From: Megalonaias nervosa
Lineage: Eukaryota > Mollusca > Bivalvia > Unionida > Unionidae
Assembly: GCA_016617855.1 (NCBI GenBank)
Contig: JAECUM010009324.1
Location: 1 to 64,000 of the forward strand
Direction: 5' to 3'
DNA: 64,000 nucleotides
Below, one piece after another: positions 11,366-24,200 of the stretch; the first letter of the stretch is position 1, and every line of letters starts with the position of its first letter. Made by a program: the position numbers and the translations under genes. The notes below the pieces were generated by a model, which worked only from the letters and a program-made list of their open reading frames with translations, was not told the DNA's origin and ran no database searches.

Positions 11366-12711
11366 ATAATCAAATATTTACTCAGTGACTTTTAACTTAT
11401 ACTTTGTAGGTTCTGATGAAAATTTCTTGTAAACAGAGTTAATTTTTTGTCACACTATGATGACCCTGAGACTTCTGTGGAAAAAAGTTTTGGCACAGTA
11501 TTTGGCACCATTTTTAACCTATGAATAATACATGTAACATCAAGGATAAGGCATTGACATTTAAATAGCCATGCATTGTTTCCAAGTAAAGTTTGTCACT
11601 TACACTAAATTGACCTCGGTTTTGTTTATATTTCTTTTGTTCTTGTTTGCTGTATAAAAGTCAGACAGTGTGTTTCTTTTGATTAGACAGAGAGCTTCTA
11701 TTGTCTGATACAGCTATATGTTACTCTACTTTGTTTTTATAAACAGGTGAAATCAATTCAAATAGGTTGTTTACTTAGACTATTAATGCATGTTAAAGTA
11801 TGTTCCATCGGGATGGAAGATACTCATTTTGTAAAAAGATAATTCATGCAGTGGAAATGGGAATAGATTTGACTTCTTTTAGGGCCAGGCTTCGCATGGT
11901 AAGTTAATTTTTTCAGGGATTGTGAATTGAATGAAGTACACGTCATCTTGATTTTTATGTATCAGCATATTGGGTGAAAAAGAGGTGAGGCACAAAAAAG
12001 CAGGACAAATGAAGCCCTCAGTTTCATTTAAATTTAAAATCTTGCATTGAATCAGTGTAAGATAAATTTGTTTATTTAAATTTTAATTGTAGCTCAGATA
12101 TACAAAATTTAGATAAACTTTGCTTTCATCTGGATAGTACATACTTATTAACTAATTTCCTAACAGGAATCTCTCAACTTTAATTTCAAATTGTTAACTC
12201 GAGAGTTCAGAGTATACATTACTAACTGGTGTGGGTTTTTAAGTTCCAGTTTATGTTACACAAAAAGAACAGTCATGAAATTTATATGTGAAACACAAAT
12301 GTGATTATTTGCAATTGCAGACAGACAGACAGAAGGAAAACCTTGGTATGATATAATGCATGTAATTAAAAATATACATCACATCGCAACTTATTTTCAG
12401 CTTGATTAAGTTTAAATTATTTATTTTTTTTTTTTTTTGAGGCCAAAAAATTATGAAATGAAAATCTATTCTTGTATATTTTGTACACTGATGTCAGTGT
12501 ATTTGTCATATATATATGTGTGTGTGTGTAAATTTTGTATTGGCTTTGTATAATCTTTTACTATTCAGATCTGTACAGTAGAAACCTTTTTAAAATTATT
12601 GTTAGGCTCTTGTGCACACCAGTAATTCACATTATTGCTTTACCAACATCACAACCGTATTTATCTATACATGTATTTATTTCTCATTCATATGCAGTTC
12701 AGCTCAACTGA
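11366..12711. other. Non-coding stretch with a short TA/TG microsatellite
   Basis: A TATATATGTGTGTGTG run lies near 12510. Otherwise I see no open frame, terminal repeat or duplicated block. Confidence 0.5.
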
Positions 12712-12896
12712 TTGAATACATTTATTCATATATTGAAATGTTATTAATAATTGTTGATATAAAAATCAACTGAATACATTTATTCATATGTTATTTGAAA
12801 TGTTATTAATACTTCATTGATGTAAAAATTTATTGAATACATTTATTCATGTACTGAAATACTATCATTAATTCGTTGATGTAAAAAAATCAATTG
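12712..12896. repeat. Tandem repeat, about 62 bp x 3
   Basis: Three units begin TTGAATACATTTATTCAT (or TGAATAC...) and end in GATGTAAAAA-TCAA-like sequence, with small indels between them. Confidence 0.8.
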
Positions 12897-13379
12897 AAGT
12901 TTCTTTATTGTGTCGTTTTCTTTGTTGATATAATCTAAATTAAACTTGGATACACAAAGTTTTGAATGTATGCCAGTCTTACACTCAGCATTGAATATAG
13001 GATATCATGTACATCTTGTGAACAGCCATTTGGTTTAATTTACTTAATTCTACAAGGCTGTGTAGGGCTGAGGATATGGTCTGAATTACACTGGTTCAGT
13101 GACTAATAATCCAGTTTAATTTGGACTTGTGTAATGTGAATATGTGTTACGTTTGAGTTTTCTGTCTTGGATATAATCAGACATATCACCATGAAGGACT
13201 GTCTTTGCTAGCCAAAGGCTATTGATCCACTTCATTCCACATGAATGTGAACAAAGTAAATCAAAGACCCTTTCCTAGCAAAACTGCCTAAGGTTTAAGA
13301 AGCATGGCTTATTGTATATACTTTATGCACATATATTTATTTCCCATTACCAACAAGAGATTGATATAAAACTGGACAT

Positions 13380-13513
13380 ACCATTTGTATTCACTTATAA
13401 GTAGAGTCAAAGTGCAGACAACATAGACCCTGATTTTCTGGCACATTACACAATGACAGATCAGAGTCTGTGCATTTTGCAGCATGACTCAACTTAAAAG
13501 CGAGTATATGTGG
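13380..13513. mobile_element. Palindromic MITE, family B, copy 3 (shortened)
   Basis: CACTTATAAGTAGAGTC at the left and CTTAAAAGCGAGTATATG at the right frame a shortened interior containing CATAGACCCTGA and GACAGATCAGAGTCTGTG. A tRNA-like sequence abuts it on the right. Confidence 0.65.
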
Positions 13514-13519
13514 CCAAAT

Positions 13520-13606
13520 TGGCCTGGATGGGTGGCAAACCAGCGACCCTTGGATTATGAGTCTGATGCTCTACCAACTGAGCTAGCATGGCTCCAGATC
13601 TACGTT
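13520..13606 (-). mobile_element. tRNA-like sequence (SINE head or tRNA pseudogene), copy 1
   Basis: Read on the - strand it gives TAGCTCAGTTGGTAGAGC (A box and D arm), an anticodon-loop-like CTCATAA (CAT, Met-like) and a B-box-like GGTTTGCCACC. The anticodon stem is mismatched and the B box is off consensus, so it is not a functional tRNA gene. A related + strand copy lies at 51950. Confidence 0.6.
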
Positions 13607-15063
13607 AAGGAGGATTGTGGGGTCTGAAGACAGGTGCTTGTGAAGTCTAGAAAATTTGTGCCCCATTTGTCTTTGACATTTCCTCTTGAAAAAGATGTGA
13701 ATTTTTTTTTGTCTCCAGAAGACTCACATTGTCAGTGCCTGATGTTAACCAGATAAAGGCAATTTCTAATTATTTATTATTTTAAACATGTTTTAAAATA
13801 CCTTTACACACAGATAGATAGTCCATCACTTTAAGCTATAGCATAGAAGTCATTAGTATCACACCAAAGGTAGAGCATGTGTCTGCTTGTGAATGATCAA
13901 TAAATTAGAATCTATTTCAGTTTAGGTCATTGATCATGTACAGACTATTGGCATTAAAGCATATCTTGCTTGGGCTTCGAGCTGCAGCTGGATATTAGAT
14001 TGAGTTCAGACTGCAAGTACATATATATTGTTGTCTGCATGAAGAGGATGTTGCTATGCTGCATGGATAAATAAACAGTTAATCAACAATGCAGAGTTTT
14101 CCATGGGTTTTTAAGAACTGATAATGGGTATTTACAGCATCCAATATAAGTATTGGAAATGGGTGCAAGATGAGGAGTCAGAGAGGATAGATTTTTAATC
14201 TCCCAATATTAATAATCTCTCATTGCGATATGTTGTTACTTCTGTGGTTTTTTAGCACCATTATTCATGACCAGTAACAACATGAAGCAATGCAGAAATA
14301 GTGGTACATGTAATTTGAATTTTAGATGGTCTTATTTATGAAACTCCTCACAATCAAGCATTATACTAAGATGTGTGCCAGGGAACTTAACAATGAAATG
14401 AGATATCAAGCTTCTAACAATGCACAAATGTATTTGTTTATAAAAGCTAATGGAACATGATTTGCATGTAAAAGGTGGATATAATTGTGTTAGAGTTCAC
14501 GGGAAGGGTTCATTTACAGATCTGTTATAGATGAAATGTTAAATCTGCATGACAACTTAGTGGTAGCTCAAGGAGCTGTACATATGAATGTTTTAAAAGC
14601 TAATGATGAACGTTTACATAGGAGATCAGGAAAACAAAATAAAATGCAGTTTAAGAAAGTACTCATATTGGAATTATCAGAAGCTTCGTAGAGTCGTGCT
14701 CCAGAAAATTCATATGTGCACATTTATGTTGTAGCATCTCCATTTGCATCAATAGCATTTCATCATACTGTGCAGCAGTTCAACAGCAGAGTACATTTCT
14801 TTATTATCCTCATGCTTTAGTGGTTTAATTTTTGGGACAAGAATATTATAATAGATGGACACAGTTAATTGCAAGTTTTCAGGCATAAGTTGCTATGAGG
14901 ACATCATTCTCTGCACTGTCATTAACATGGCATTTTCATAAGTCAAAATTTTGCAAACAGAGTGAAGACACTAGTCTTAAATATTATAATCAACTGTACA
15001 AGTTAAAGTTGCATGGTCTTATATGAGATGCAGTATAAAAACAGTTCCTTTAAACATTTTCAG
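13607..15063. promoter_or_regulatory. Upstream flank or 5' intron of CCP110; promoter not located
   Basis: The start-codon exon is preceded at 15063 by a convincing acceptor (AAACATTTTCAG), so at least one non-coding 5' exon and the promoter should lie further upstream. I could not place them: no CpG-rich block or clear TATA/initiator pair stands out. Confidence 0.3.
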
Positions 15064-15213
15064 GATCCAGCCCTGATGGGAGACCTACTGGATTACTTTG
15101 AGGCACGCAGCCACATTCTGGACCAGGAGAGTGTGATGTATGACAGCCTGGCAGTGGGAAGGGGCTTCGTCTCCTGTATATGCTTTAATGGTGTCCCAAT
15201 ACTCCCACCAGTG
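15064..15213 (+). CDS. CCP110: CCP110 exon 1 (start codon at 15076)
   Basis: The acceptor AG ends at 15063 and the donor GTAAAT starts at 15214. The ATG at 15076 gives a 46-residue segment (MGDLLDYFEARSHIL...) that matches the length of the human N-terminus up to the conserved GVxIL(S/P)P block, which is why I prefer it over the in-frame ATG at 15013, which lies in the apparent intron. ISLIRFHGVAIL in human corresponds to FVSCICFNGVPIL here. The first 12 bases of the exon would be 5' UTR. The exon ends in phase 0 after PPV. Confidence 0.85.
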
Positions 15214-18200
15214 GTAAATCATACGAAACCTTTCTTTTTTGCCATACTTGCCCATATGTAATGTGTACCTAAATATGAACATTATATCCCCACCCCCATC
15301 CCATTGTTTCAAAGGAAAAGGAATCTTTTGAGATGTGGACAGTTAGATTCCAGACAACAGCAACTGCTATTTAAAATTTGAAGAAAAAACCCCAAACAAA
15401 ACAAAAGGAAACAGTAAATTTACACCGAAATACATACATAAGTCAGCAATAGATGTAGTACTGTTCATAATGCTGAATATACACAACTTTGAACTAGCTT
15501 AGTTCTAAATGCATGTGTAGTGTAAGGGACTGGCCATTTATTATATTGGGTGAGGATGTTCTTTCTGACAGGGATAATTGATGAAAGATAGGCAATCTGA
15601 GAATATTGAAACTATTACTGAAGCATCTACTGAAAATGTTTCCGTTAAATGCACTGATTATTGATATATTATGAAGTAGTGAGTTGGATTCCATTTTAAT
15701 GTGACAGTGAGCAAGAGATATCAGCTTTACTAAGAACAGTTAATGATTCAGAAATGCATTGGAGCAAGTTTTTTTTATATTTATCTTGTACAGTATGCAG
15801 TAGGAGAATGAACAGATAAAATGCAAAACATTCATTTCATCTGATTCTCAAGTTTACTTGGTGATATAGATATACAGTGGTCCCCTCTTATACTGCCACC
15901 CCTTCTGCACCGGGAAAGTGGCCTTATAAGATGGGTGGCCTTTCAAGAGGGGGACTAAATTTTTTGTAAGAAGTATATGTAATGTACATAGTAAGAAAGC
16001 TACATACTTCAGAGCATTTAATATCTTCATTTAATATCTTCATTTAAAAGTAACATTAATTATTAAAAGGTTCTTCTTGTTATCATAATAGACTTATTTC
16101 GACTGAATATACATTAATAGTTCTTATTCTTGGTGTAAGCGTGATATGCAAGCGGGTGTTGTTGTCATGCACATTGCAAAACCATTCAAAAACATCATTT
16201 AAATCTAGGTACATACATAATTCTCTTTCCATTTGCTCCATTTTCCCACTGCTGCTGAATATCTTCCTTATCGGTTACGACGTTTATTCGAGTCTTTTCA
16301 ACATAAAATTGTTTTATTCAAGTCTTTTCTACATAAAATTGTTAGGCAAGTCCCCACCTCACCCGATGTTGTCGAGTAGAATAATGGACTTTCTTCTAAA
16401 ATAATATATCTCCATTTAAGTGATGACATGTTAATGTTTGGTAATGATTTATTCAGATGTTGCTAACTGTATGCAATTTAATTATGCAGACGAAACTTTT
16501 GTAGAGTGGACGAAATGCCTTCTTCGTAAAGGAAGCGATAAATGTATTGTCACATGATTTTTCAGTCTTTGTCTGGTACCTTGTTTTGTTCAAGGTTAAT
16601 TTCTCTGTGTGTGTACTAATGCACAAAATCTATTTTTTAGCCTATGCTACCATGTTATGATCTTGACAATTATGTCCGGTTGCAGTCATCAAAGAGAAGA
16701 ACACGACAGATGTGTCAAGCCCAAAACTCTATCATAACATTGTTGGGCCCATTTCCTGTAAACGTCGGCTTTTATAGACAATCACATAATATTAATTTTA
16801 GTGTTACATGTACTTTAGTCAACGCTTCTTTCAGTAACGGAAAGTTGACATTGGGAGACACGTATCGACGATAGAGATAATCTGATTACTTACCTTGCGT
16901 CACGATATGAATTAATTATTGGTTCTGGATACATTTGAAATAAAAAGTGGCTGCTTGTGAGGGGAACATTTAACATTTTTGTACTAATATGCTGGCCGAT
17001 GGTCGCGTTAGAGGGGTGGCCGTTCTTGAGGGGTACTTTTGAATACAAACTTGTTGGTGCCAAGGGATTGTGGCTGTAAGAAGCGGGTGGCCGCTGGTCG
17101 GGGGGAGGCCGTTCAAGAGGAGGACTACAGTACTTGTTTATATTTGATGTACAAAATATACATATTGCAAATGGACAAAAAATATGGCAGTATATGATAG
17201 TATATAGAAAAAATAATTCATAACAACGCAGTATCTGAGGATTCAGTAGAAAACAGGAAGCTTAATAAAAACAACAGCAATAAAACAATATTTGCATACT
17301 AACATAAATGGTAAATCATGTCCAGATATATATTGTTTAATTTGAGCATATATGTATTTAATTACTGCTGAAATCATATAATAGAGACAAGATAGAATGC
17401 TGTAGATAGGTGTGGTTGTGATGTGTGTATTAATCTGAAAAATGTTTTCATAATTTTATGAAAGTTTGCACTGCCTTAAAAATATACATATTAATTTCAT
17501 CACAGTACATGGAATAGCCAAATAATAGTTTCTTAATTGTTGGTCAGAATAGTAAAGTGAAAAGAACATGATGTCTTCCAGCTGTATTTTGTTGAGATTC
17601 AAATATAAAGTGTTAAGCTGTTTTGATATGTCTGCATGTACAGTACCAGTTGTTGGAAACATGATTTAAGAATAAATTGTTATTAAGTTTCACTAATACC
17701 TTACCTGTTGCTGTTGCATAGCATGTATCTTTCTGGTGGAAAAAACCCTGACCATATGATGATGAGAATTCATCCTCCCATTAGGGTGAACCAGAAGATT
17801 TTTTTTCCAGAACATATGATCACCCATGGGACACCATACACACACTGCATATGCATACTGCCTTTCATTCATTTTATGGTTGCATGGCAGTAATGTCTGC
17901 ATTGTTGATGTTGATAAATATTTGTGGGTTATCATACGAATTTATGTTTTCTCTTGTATATATTCTTCTTAAATGTTTGTCTTATACCACTGATTGAGTT
18001 TTTTTCTCAGTCTCATTTGAGAGTTATTTGTGTTTGACACCTTGTGCATGGCTTTGCATTTATTCTTTTTTCCCCTTCACAGGGAGTTAGTGATTGTAAT
18101 TTGGTTGTTCATTTTGCTTGCTATGGTAGATATCTTGTTAAGTTTTCCCTATCTTTGCATGAATTGCAGTATGCAGACTCGCCTTAATTCATATTATTGT

Positions 18201-21200
18201 TAATTACAGCTCATTGTAATTCACATTGCTTATATGTAAATCAAGCTATTTTTATGCTTGGTGAAGCAGGTCTCACACCACTGTTTACTATCGTGTTACA
18301 TGCTTGGTTATCAAACACTGGTTCTTTTTCAGTATTAGTTTTGTATAGTTTTCCTTGATTTTTGCCATTTTTATTAGTAGTTGTACCTACTTTTATTTGT
18401 CTGATATAGTAATTGCTTGCTTTTGTTTACGCTTTGTCACAATGACTGAAAAAGAAAAGTTTCTGCATACAAATTTTCAATTATATAGTTACATGGAGCA
18501 CTGTTAAATAATGGTGGATATGTAATCTACCATTTACAGTACTCTTATTACTATGGGAACTTTCTTTGTATGTTCTGATATTACAATGAATTTATTGATT
18601 CAAAGACTTCATTAAGTCCTTTGCAGAATATTTTGAATGGTATCATGAAATAATTCAATGGTTATTTTAACATATTGCCTGTTCAACCTGTATTATCATT
18701 AGAAGGTATCTGCAGGTAGTTATCATCTTAGTTCTTGCCATGTTTGAAATATAACAATTATCACATTGCAACAATTGATATTGAGATGTCTTGAATCAAC
18801 ACAGTTGAACCATTTACAGCAGTCCTTTGCTACATACAACAAATGAATTGGGATCTATTACAAATTGCCCATTAGATTCATACGTTACAGCAGTGTATTA
18901 TCTCTGTGCCTGTGCTGGGGGGGGGTGCAGTCGTGAGTGTTCATTACATTTGAGAATATATTATAGTGAGAGTGAGCAACTTAAGTATCTGTCAGTATTG
19001 AATGTTTCAGTTGACAGCTCACCGACGTGAGGAGATGCAGCGCTACAAGAGACTAGCCATGCGTAAGGAAAACAAAAGTAAGGTCAAGAGACGTGAGGAG
19101 CTGCATGCCAGGGTGCAAACCATTGTAGCAGGGGTGGAGGTCAGTATACTTTCAGAATTTAATATTACACATTAAAAGATTCATCAGCTATTTAAAACTT
19201 CTGTGTGTGTATGTGTCTGTGTGTGTAAGTGTGTGTGTGTGACCCTTTATTTTTGCTATGATTCCAGGGGAAATTTTTTTGCATGATTGCTAATGTCATA
19301 TGTTTAAAATTATTTCTAAAATAATAAAATATTATAAAATAACCCAAATAAATTAAAAGGAAACAACTACAAAGACTCTAAGATTTCCAAGTTGGGGGCT
19401 TGAAAACCAAGTATTTTAAATGTTGGCCCCAGTGATTTAAACTGATCTTAAATGGTTCATTATGGTCAAGGACCATTTACATCTTTGTCTTTACGTTATC
19501 TTTTCAGGGTCCATAAGATAATTAACTTTATTGATGTCACAAATAATTCCCAACAAAATTTTCAGAAAACTTACCATTGTTGTTTGAGTTGGGCAAGATT
19601 TACCACTTTTTCCATTTGTGGAGTTGGCCAAACAACATTTGTGTTGATATGTAGATATGACGAAATCAGTATCTTTATGGTTTGTGTATCAGTCGAAATT
19701 GAAATCTTTTATGTAACTGCTGTTGTTTCCAGACTAAAAAATACTCCAGAGCAGTAGTTTGTCAATGTAAATGAATTTTGATGAGTATCTGTTTTTCTTG
19801 AATGTTAAAAAGAAATAGCTTTCAATGATAAATATATGCAACTAACATCATTTGCCTAAATGGTGAAGTAATTTATTAATTGGACCAAGTACAATGTGAC
19901 TTGAAAATCCTAAGGGCAGGTGTAAGGGTAAATATATAAATTTCATAATCTGCTAAATCAAGATAGTGTCTTTATTGATTCACAATATCTCTTACAGTAG
20001 TCAAATAAATCTAATGTATTCAATTTATATGACTTTTCTCATTGAGATTGCATCGACATTGAAACTTTATGACTTGAATGAGTCATTGCATGAATTATGT
20101 TGTACAGATTTAAATGATTTTCAGAATTTATTCTGTTGTATTAGTAATTTAAGTTATGCATTCCTGTTTAGGAATTTCTCCTGTCTTTTTAGCAAATGTC
20201 GTATTAATTTTGGCAAAACAATTCATTTCAAAACAGAACTTCTTACTGCAACCTATATGGACCTCACTTTTATTGTGTCGATTGATGTCAGCTTACAGAT
20301 AATGTTTATGTATAATGTAAAACTGAGAAATCCTGATTTTCAGACATTGTTTTGCATGAGATATTTCCTAATGTAAATTTGTCTCTAATTTTATTTAATG
20401 TATCCAAAACTTAGAGTAAAAAATAAAATTATGACCTCAACCAAAGTATTTTGAAAAAATTGAATTTTATCAATGGCCTGCATTTTAGTGCATATCAGGA
20501 TCAAATGGGCTGATACATTTTTATTTTTTGGTGTGTATTTTTTCTTCTTCTTTTGTAAACTTAGTCATACGTGATGGTAGAAAGGGAATTAAGTTACCTA
20601 CTTCATTTGTATGCTAGGCTTTCTTCCTTTGCAAACTGTTCTGCTACATTTTTCAGAGAATGATCAGCTTGTACATATTCAGCATTTCGTCATTATTTGG
20701 GCCTAAATAAATACTATTAGTATATTTAAATTCTTGCTTTTGCTTTACAGAAAGAATACTCTTTAAAAAGCCGTTCACGGCTGCCTCGAACAACAGGGAT
20801 TGCCAGGCTGCTTGTATGTGTTGTTTCTTGTTGAGTGCAGAGTTGGTTGCCAAAGCATTGCAGACTCCTTGTTCAACATCTTCTCTAATAAAAACTTGAG
20901 AATTTAAATGCTTATGTATTAGATGGTTCTGGCCCAATAAAATTTACATATGAGGAGTTAGATTTTGTTATTAATTTTTAGCAACTTTTATGAGCTAAAA
21001 TGGCAAAACATTTTCTTTCTTTCTTTTTTGGCTTCTTGTTTTCAAACAACTGATTTAACATACATTTCATCTTCATGTTTTTTAAAATGTAAAGTCATGT
21101 AATAAGGAAGGAAATTATCAATTTGTGTTATGATAGTTTTAATCAGATTTTAATCCATTTTACTCAAATTATAGGTAAAACTGGAGAAGTAGCATGTTTC

Positions 21201-24200
21201 TTGAGCATGGATAATTTTAAAATGCCATAACATTTGAGAAGTTGGTTTTGACAAAACATATATTCATCCAGAAAGATTTGTTACAAAATATAAGGAACTT
21301 TACATAAAATAGAGATGAAAATTCAATCATAAACTAAGAAAACTGTCAAACATGTTGGCGTAAGTGATTGTATTTGACCAACATGTTTGAGATCTGTGAA
21401 TAATAAAAATTGCTTGGTTCTCAGGGTTACAGTCAGTACTAAAGTCAGTATCTAATTGACATTGTTGTGATAAATCTTTGCAAGGTAGCTGTCTTTGAAC
21501 AATGTCAAGTGACAAGGAACTGCTCTGTTGAAAGGCAGACATCTGTGTAATAAATAACAAGAGGAGTCTGGTTTGCTGGCTGTATCTGCTGTTTTTATCT
21601 TCTAACTGGTTCTTTTTTGCTGTGATAATCTTTCATAATGTATAATGCTTCTTTTTTATACACCTGCCAAAAGGAAGTGTATTATGTTATGTCAGTCCAT
21701 CCATGATTCATTTTACCAATAGTTTCTGCACAGTAACTTAAGTTGTCAGCTATCTGCAATTACCCAGTTTCTCCTTCGAATATGTTCCCCAATCACATTC
21801 CTTTAGAAATATTAGCCTGCTACCTCGCGAATCCAGACCTACTAAAAGATGAAAATCGTCTTATTGTCTATTTTTAGATAGACAAAGGGCAGTAACTCTT
21901 GCCCATTACCTCCCCTTGATACCGCAAAGTGTCGCCAGTTTTTTTAGCTTCGCTGTGTCCTGAGACACACACAGTGCAATAGCCTCCAACAATCCAGCCT
22001 GTTTTTGTGCTCCTATGGACCCATCCAACGCTCTTTTTGCATTCATAATGCAGATTTATTGATCTATTGCAGGTTATATGCTTTATTTTACAATTTCTGC
22101 CAATATTTTGAGAGATTTGTCACTTGTCAGGACTTCGTCTTGTAGGACCACCATCCCACCACACTATCACTGACCTTACATAAGGTCATTGTGGGTTAGC
22201 ATACATTTGACTTTATTCGCTAACTCTGTCCGCTATGGAGCTCTTAATAGTGAATTCTGAAGTGCTGCTTGATAATTAATTTATTAGTATTTTTTTAATA
22301 AAATTATTATCAATCAAGCATGCAGCGTAAGTTTTAAACAGGGCCATAGGTTTCTGATATGACACTTCACCGATCTGTTAGTTACAACAGTGTTTTTAGC
22401 GACCTATTAATTTCACACATTACTAGTTTCTGCTTTAGTTTATGTGTCTTGTGTCGTTTTGGCAAATATCAATTAAACATTCTACAGGCCACATTACAGC
22501 ATGGAAGTTTACCATGACTCCTGTTTTGTTTATGTTATACATGGTTTCTGTTACGCAGCATCTATAACAGGTGGTTACAAAATGTTTTGTTTCAGTGACC
22601 TAGTAATTTTAACATATTACTAGTTTCTACTTAGGTGTGTTTCTTGTATCAGAGCATGGTAGCCTACCATGGTTCAGTTTATATAATGTACACATTGTCC
22701 CTTCTCTTTTAACTGCATTGTGTTTAAGCTTAATATAGGACATACATTTATGATACTACACGTTTATGGGTCTGTTCATTACAGCAGTGTTTTAGTGACC
22801 TAGTAATTTCAACCCTTTACTAGATTCTGCTTTTGTTTGTGTCTTTTGTGTTGCTTCCACAGAATATTTATTTAATCAATCTATAGGCAATTTCAGAGCA
22901 TGGAAACCTCCATGAGTCCTGCTTTGTTATGTATACATTGTTTCTGAGATATAGTGTCTATAATATGTAGTATGGGCTGCCGATTTAGATGATTTATACT
23001 ATTAGCTTGTTAGTCACATACAAATTTGCTAATCTGTGCTTTGTTTTCTCTCATCTTGTGTCATTTCAGGAGGAATGTTTACTACATGCATGACGTGCAC
23101 ATGCACAAAGGTCGCCGTGTTTGGCATTGAAGGGAAGGAGCTAAATATGCAGTGTTTGGTCGGAAAACATGCACTGCTGTACTTCAGAAAGCAACAAAGG
23201 GGAAAGAGAGACGGTCGAGGTCATGGCAGGATACCTCTGACATCCTTAGTCTCCACCCCAAATCAGCCTCAGTGGCAAGCCTTGTGGGGGGTTGCTGGAA
23301 TCCCCTCCCCCCGGCTAAAGTTCATTGCATGGAACCATCACATACTGTAGCGTCAGGGGAAAGGTGAGGATAAAGGAGGGGACCTTCCATCGCTGGATAA
23401 GATGCGTCAGTCGGTACAGCAGTCAAAGCTGCACTCTTCAATCTGAGCAAAACATTTGGGGAATATTTTCCATTTTTAGGCAACCCAGATGGGGTAAGCT
23501 TCCACATGTCAGAGCATGGCCTTTGGGCCAGTAAGACGGGGTGCATGGTATTTACAATTGATCAGCTGGACCCAAATAATTATAATACTGGCACACAGAC
23601 AACAGCCATCCAGCTGACACCGGCAGTTGCCCGGATATTGCCAGCAGTCCAGCCATCCCAGCATGGAGACCTCTTGGCCGGAATGGGCGAACTACACAAT
23701 GTTTACGGGGATCTTAGTGACAGATCCATCCATCTAGCTGGGCAGTCAGCAACATATCATTATTTCTCCAGCGATTTTGATGAGAAATCTGATTGTTCAG
23801 CCACGGCTTTGGTGCGGCCGGCAATAGGTGCATGCCGAACCAACATATATGCAGCGATGGTGCTGGAAAGGAAGGTAGTGTTGCGATGCTGACAGCACAA
23901 GAAAGGCCAGAGATAGTGGCAGTGATGGAAAGGCCTTACAGTGTGGGAAAGAACACCAATGCAGGCAATGCTGGAAAGAATGGCAGTATGGTGATGCCAG
24001 CAGTGCTGTCTTTACCGGTGATCCAGGTCAGTTGGAGGGGCTTCGGGTTTCGCTCATCAACAATCCCCTCACCCCTTCACGCCATACACCGTCAGATCGG
24101 GAGATGGATACCTTTCGATAACAGAGGATACGTTCACTCATAAAAGGCATGGGAGCTTGTGCTAAGGATAACATTCTCCAATGAGTTACTCAAGACTTGC

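Noticed and set aside
19966..20376. 136-codon open frame in intron 2
   Set aside because: AT-rich composition, hydrophobic filler-like translation, no domain, no splice context; compatible with chance in low-GC DNA.
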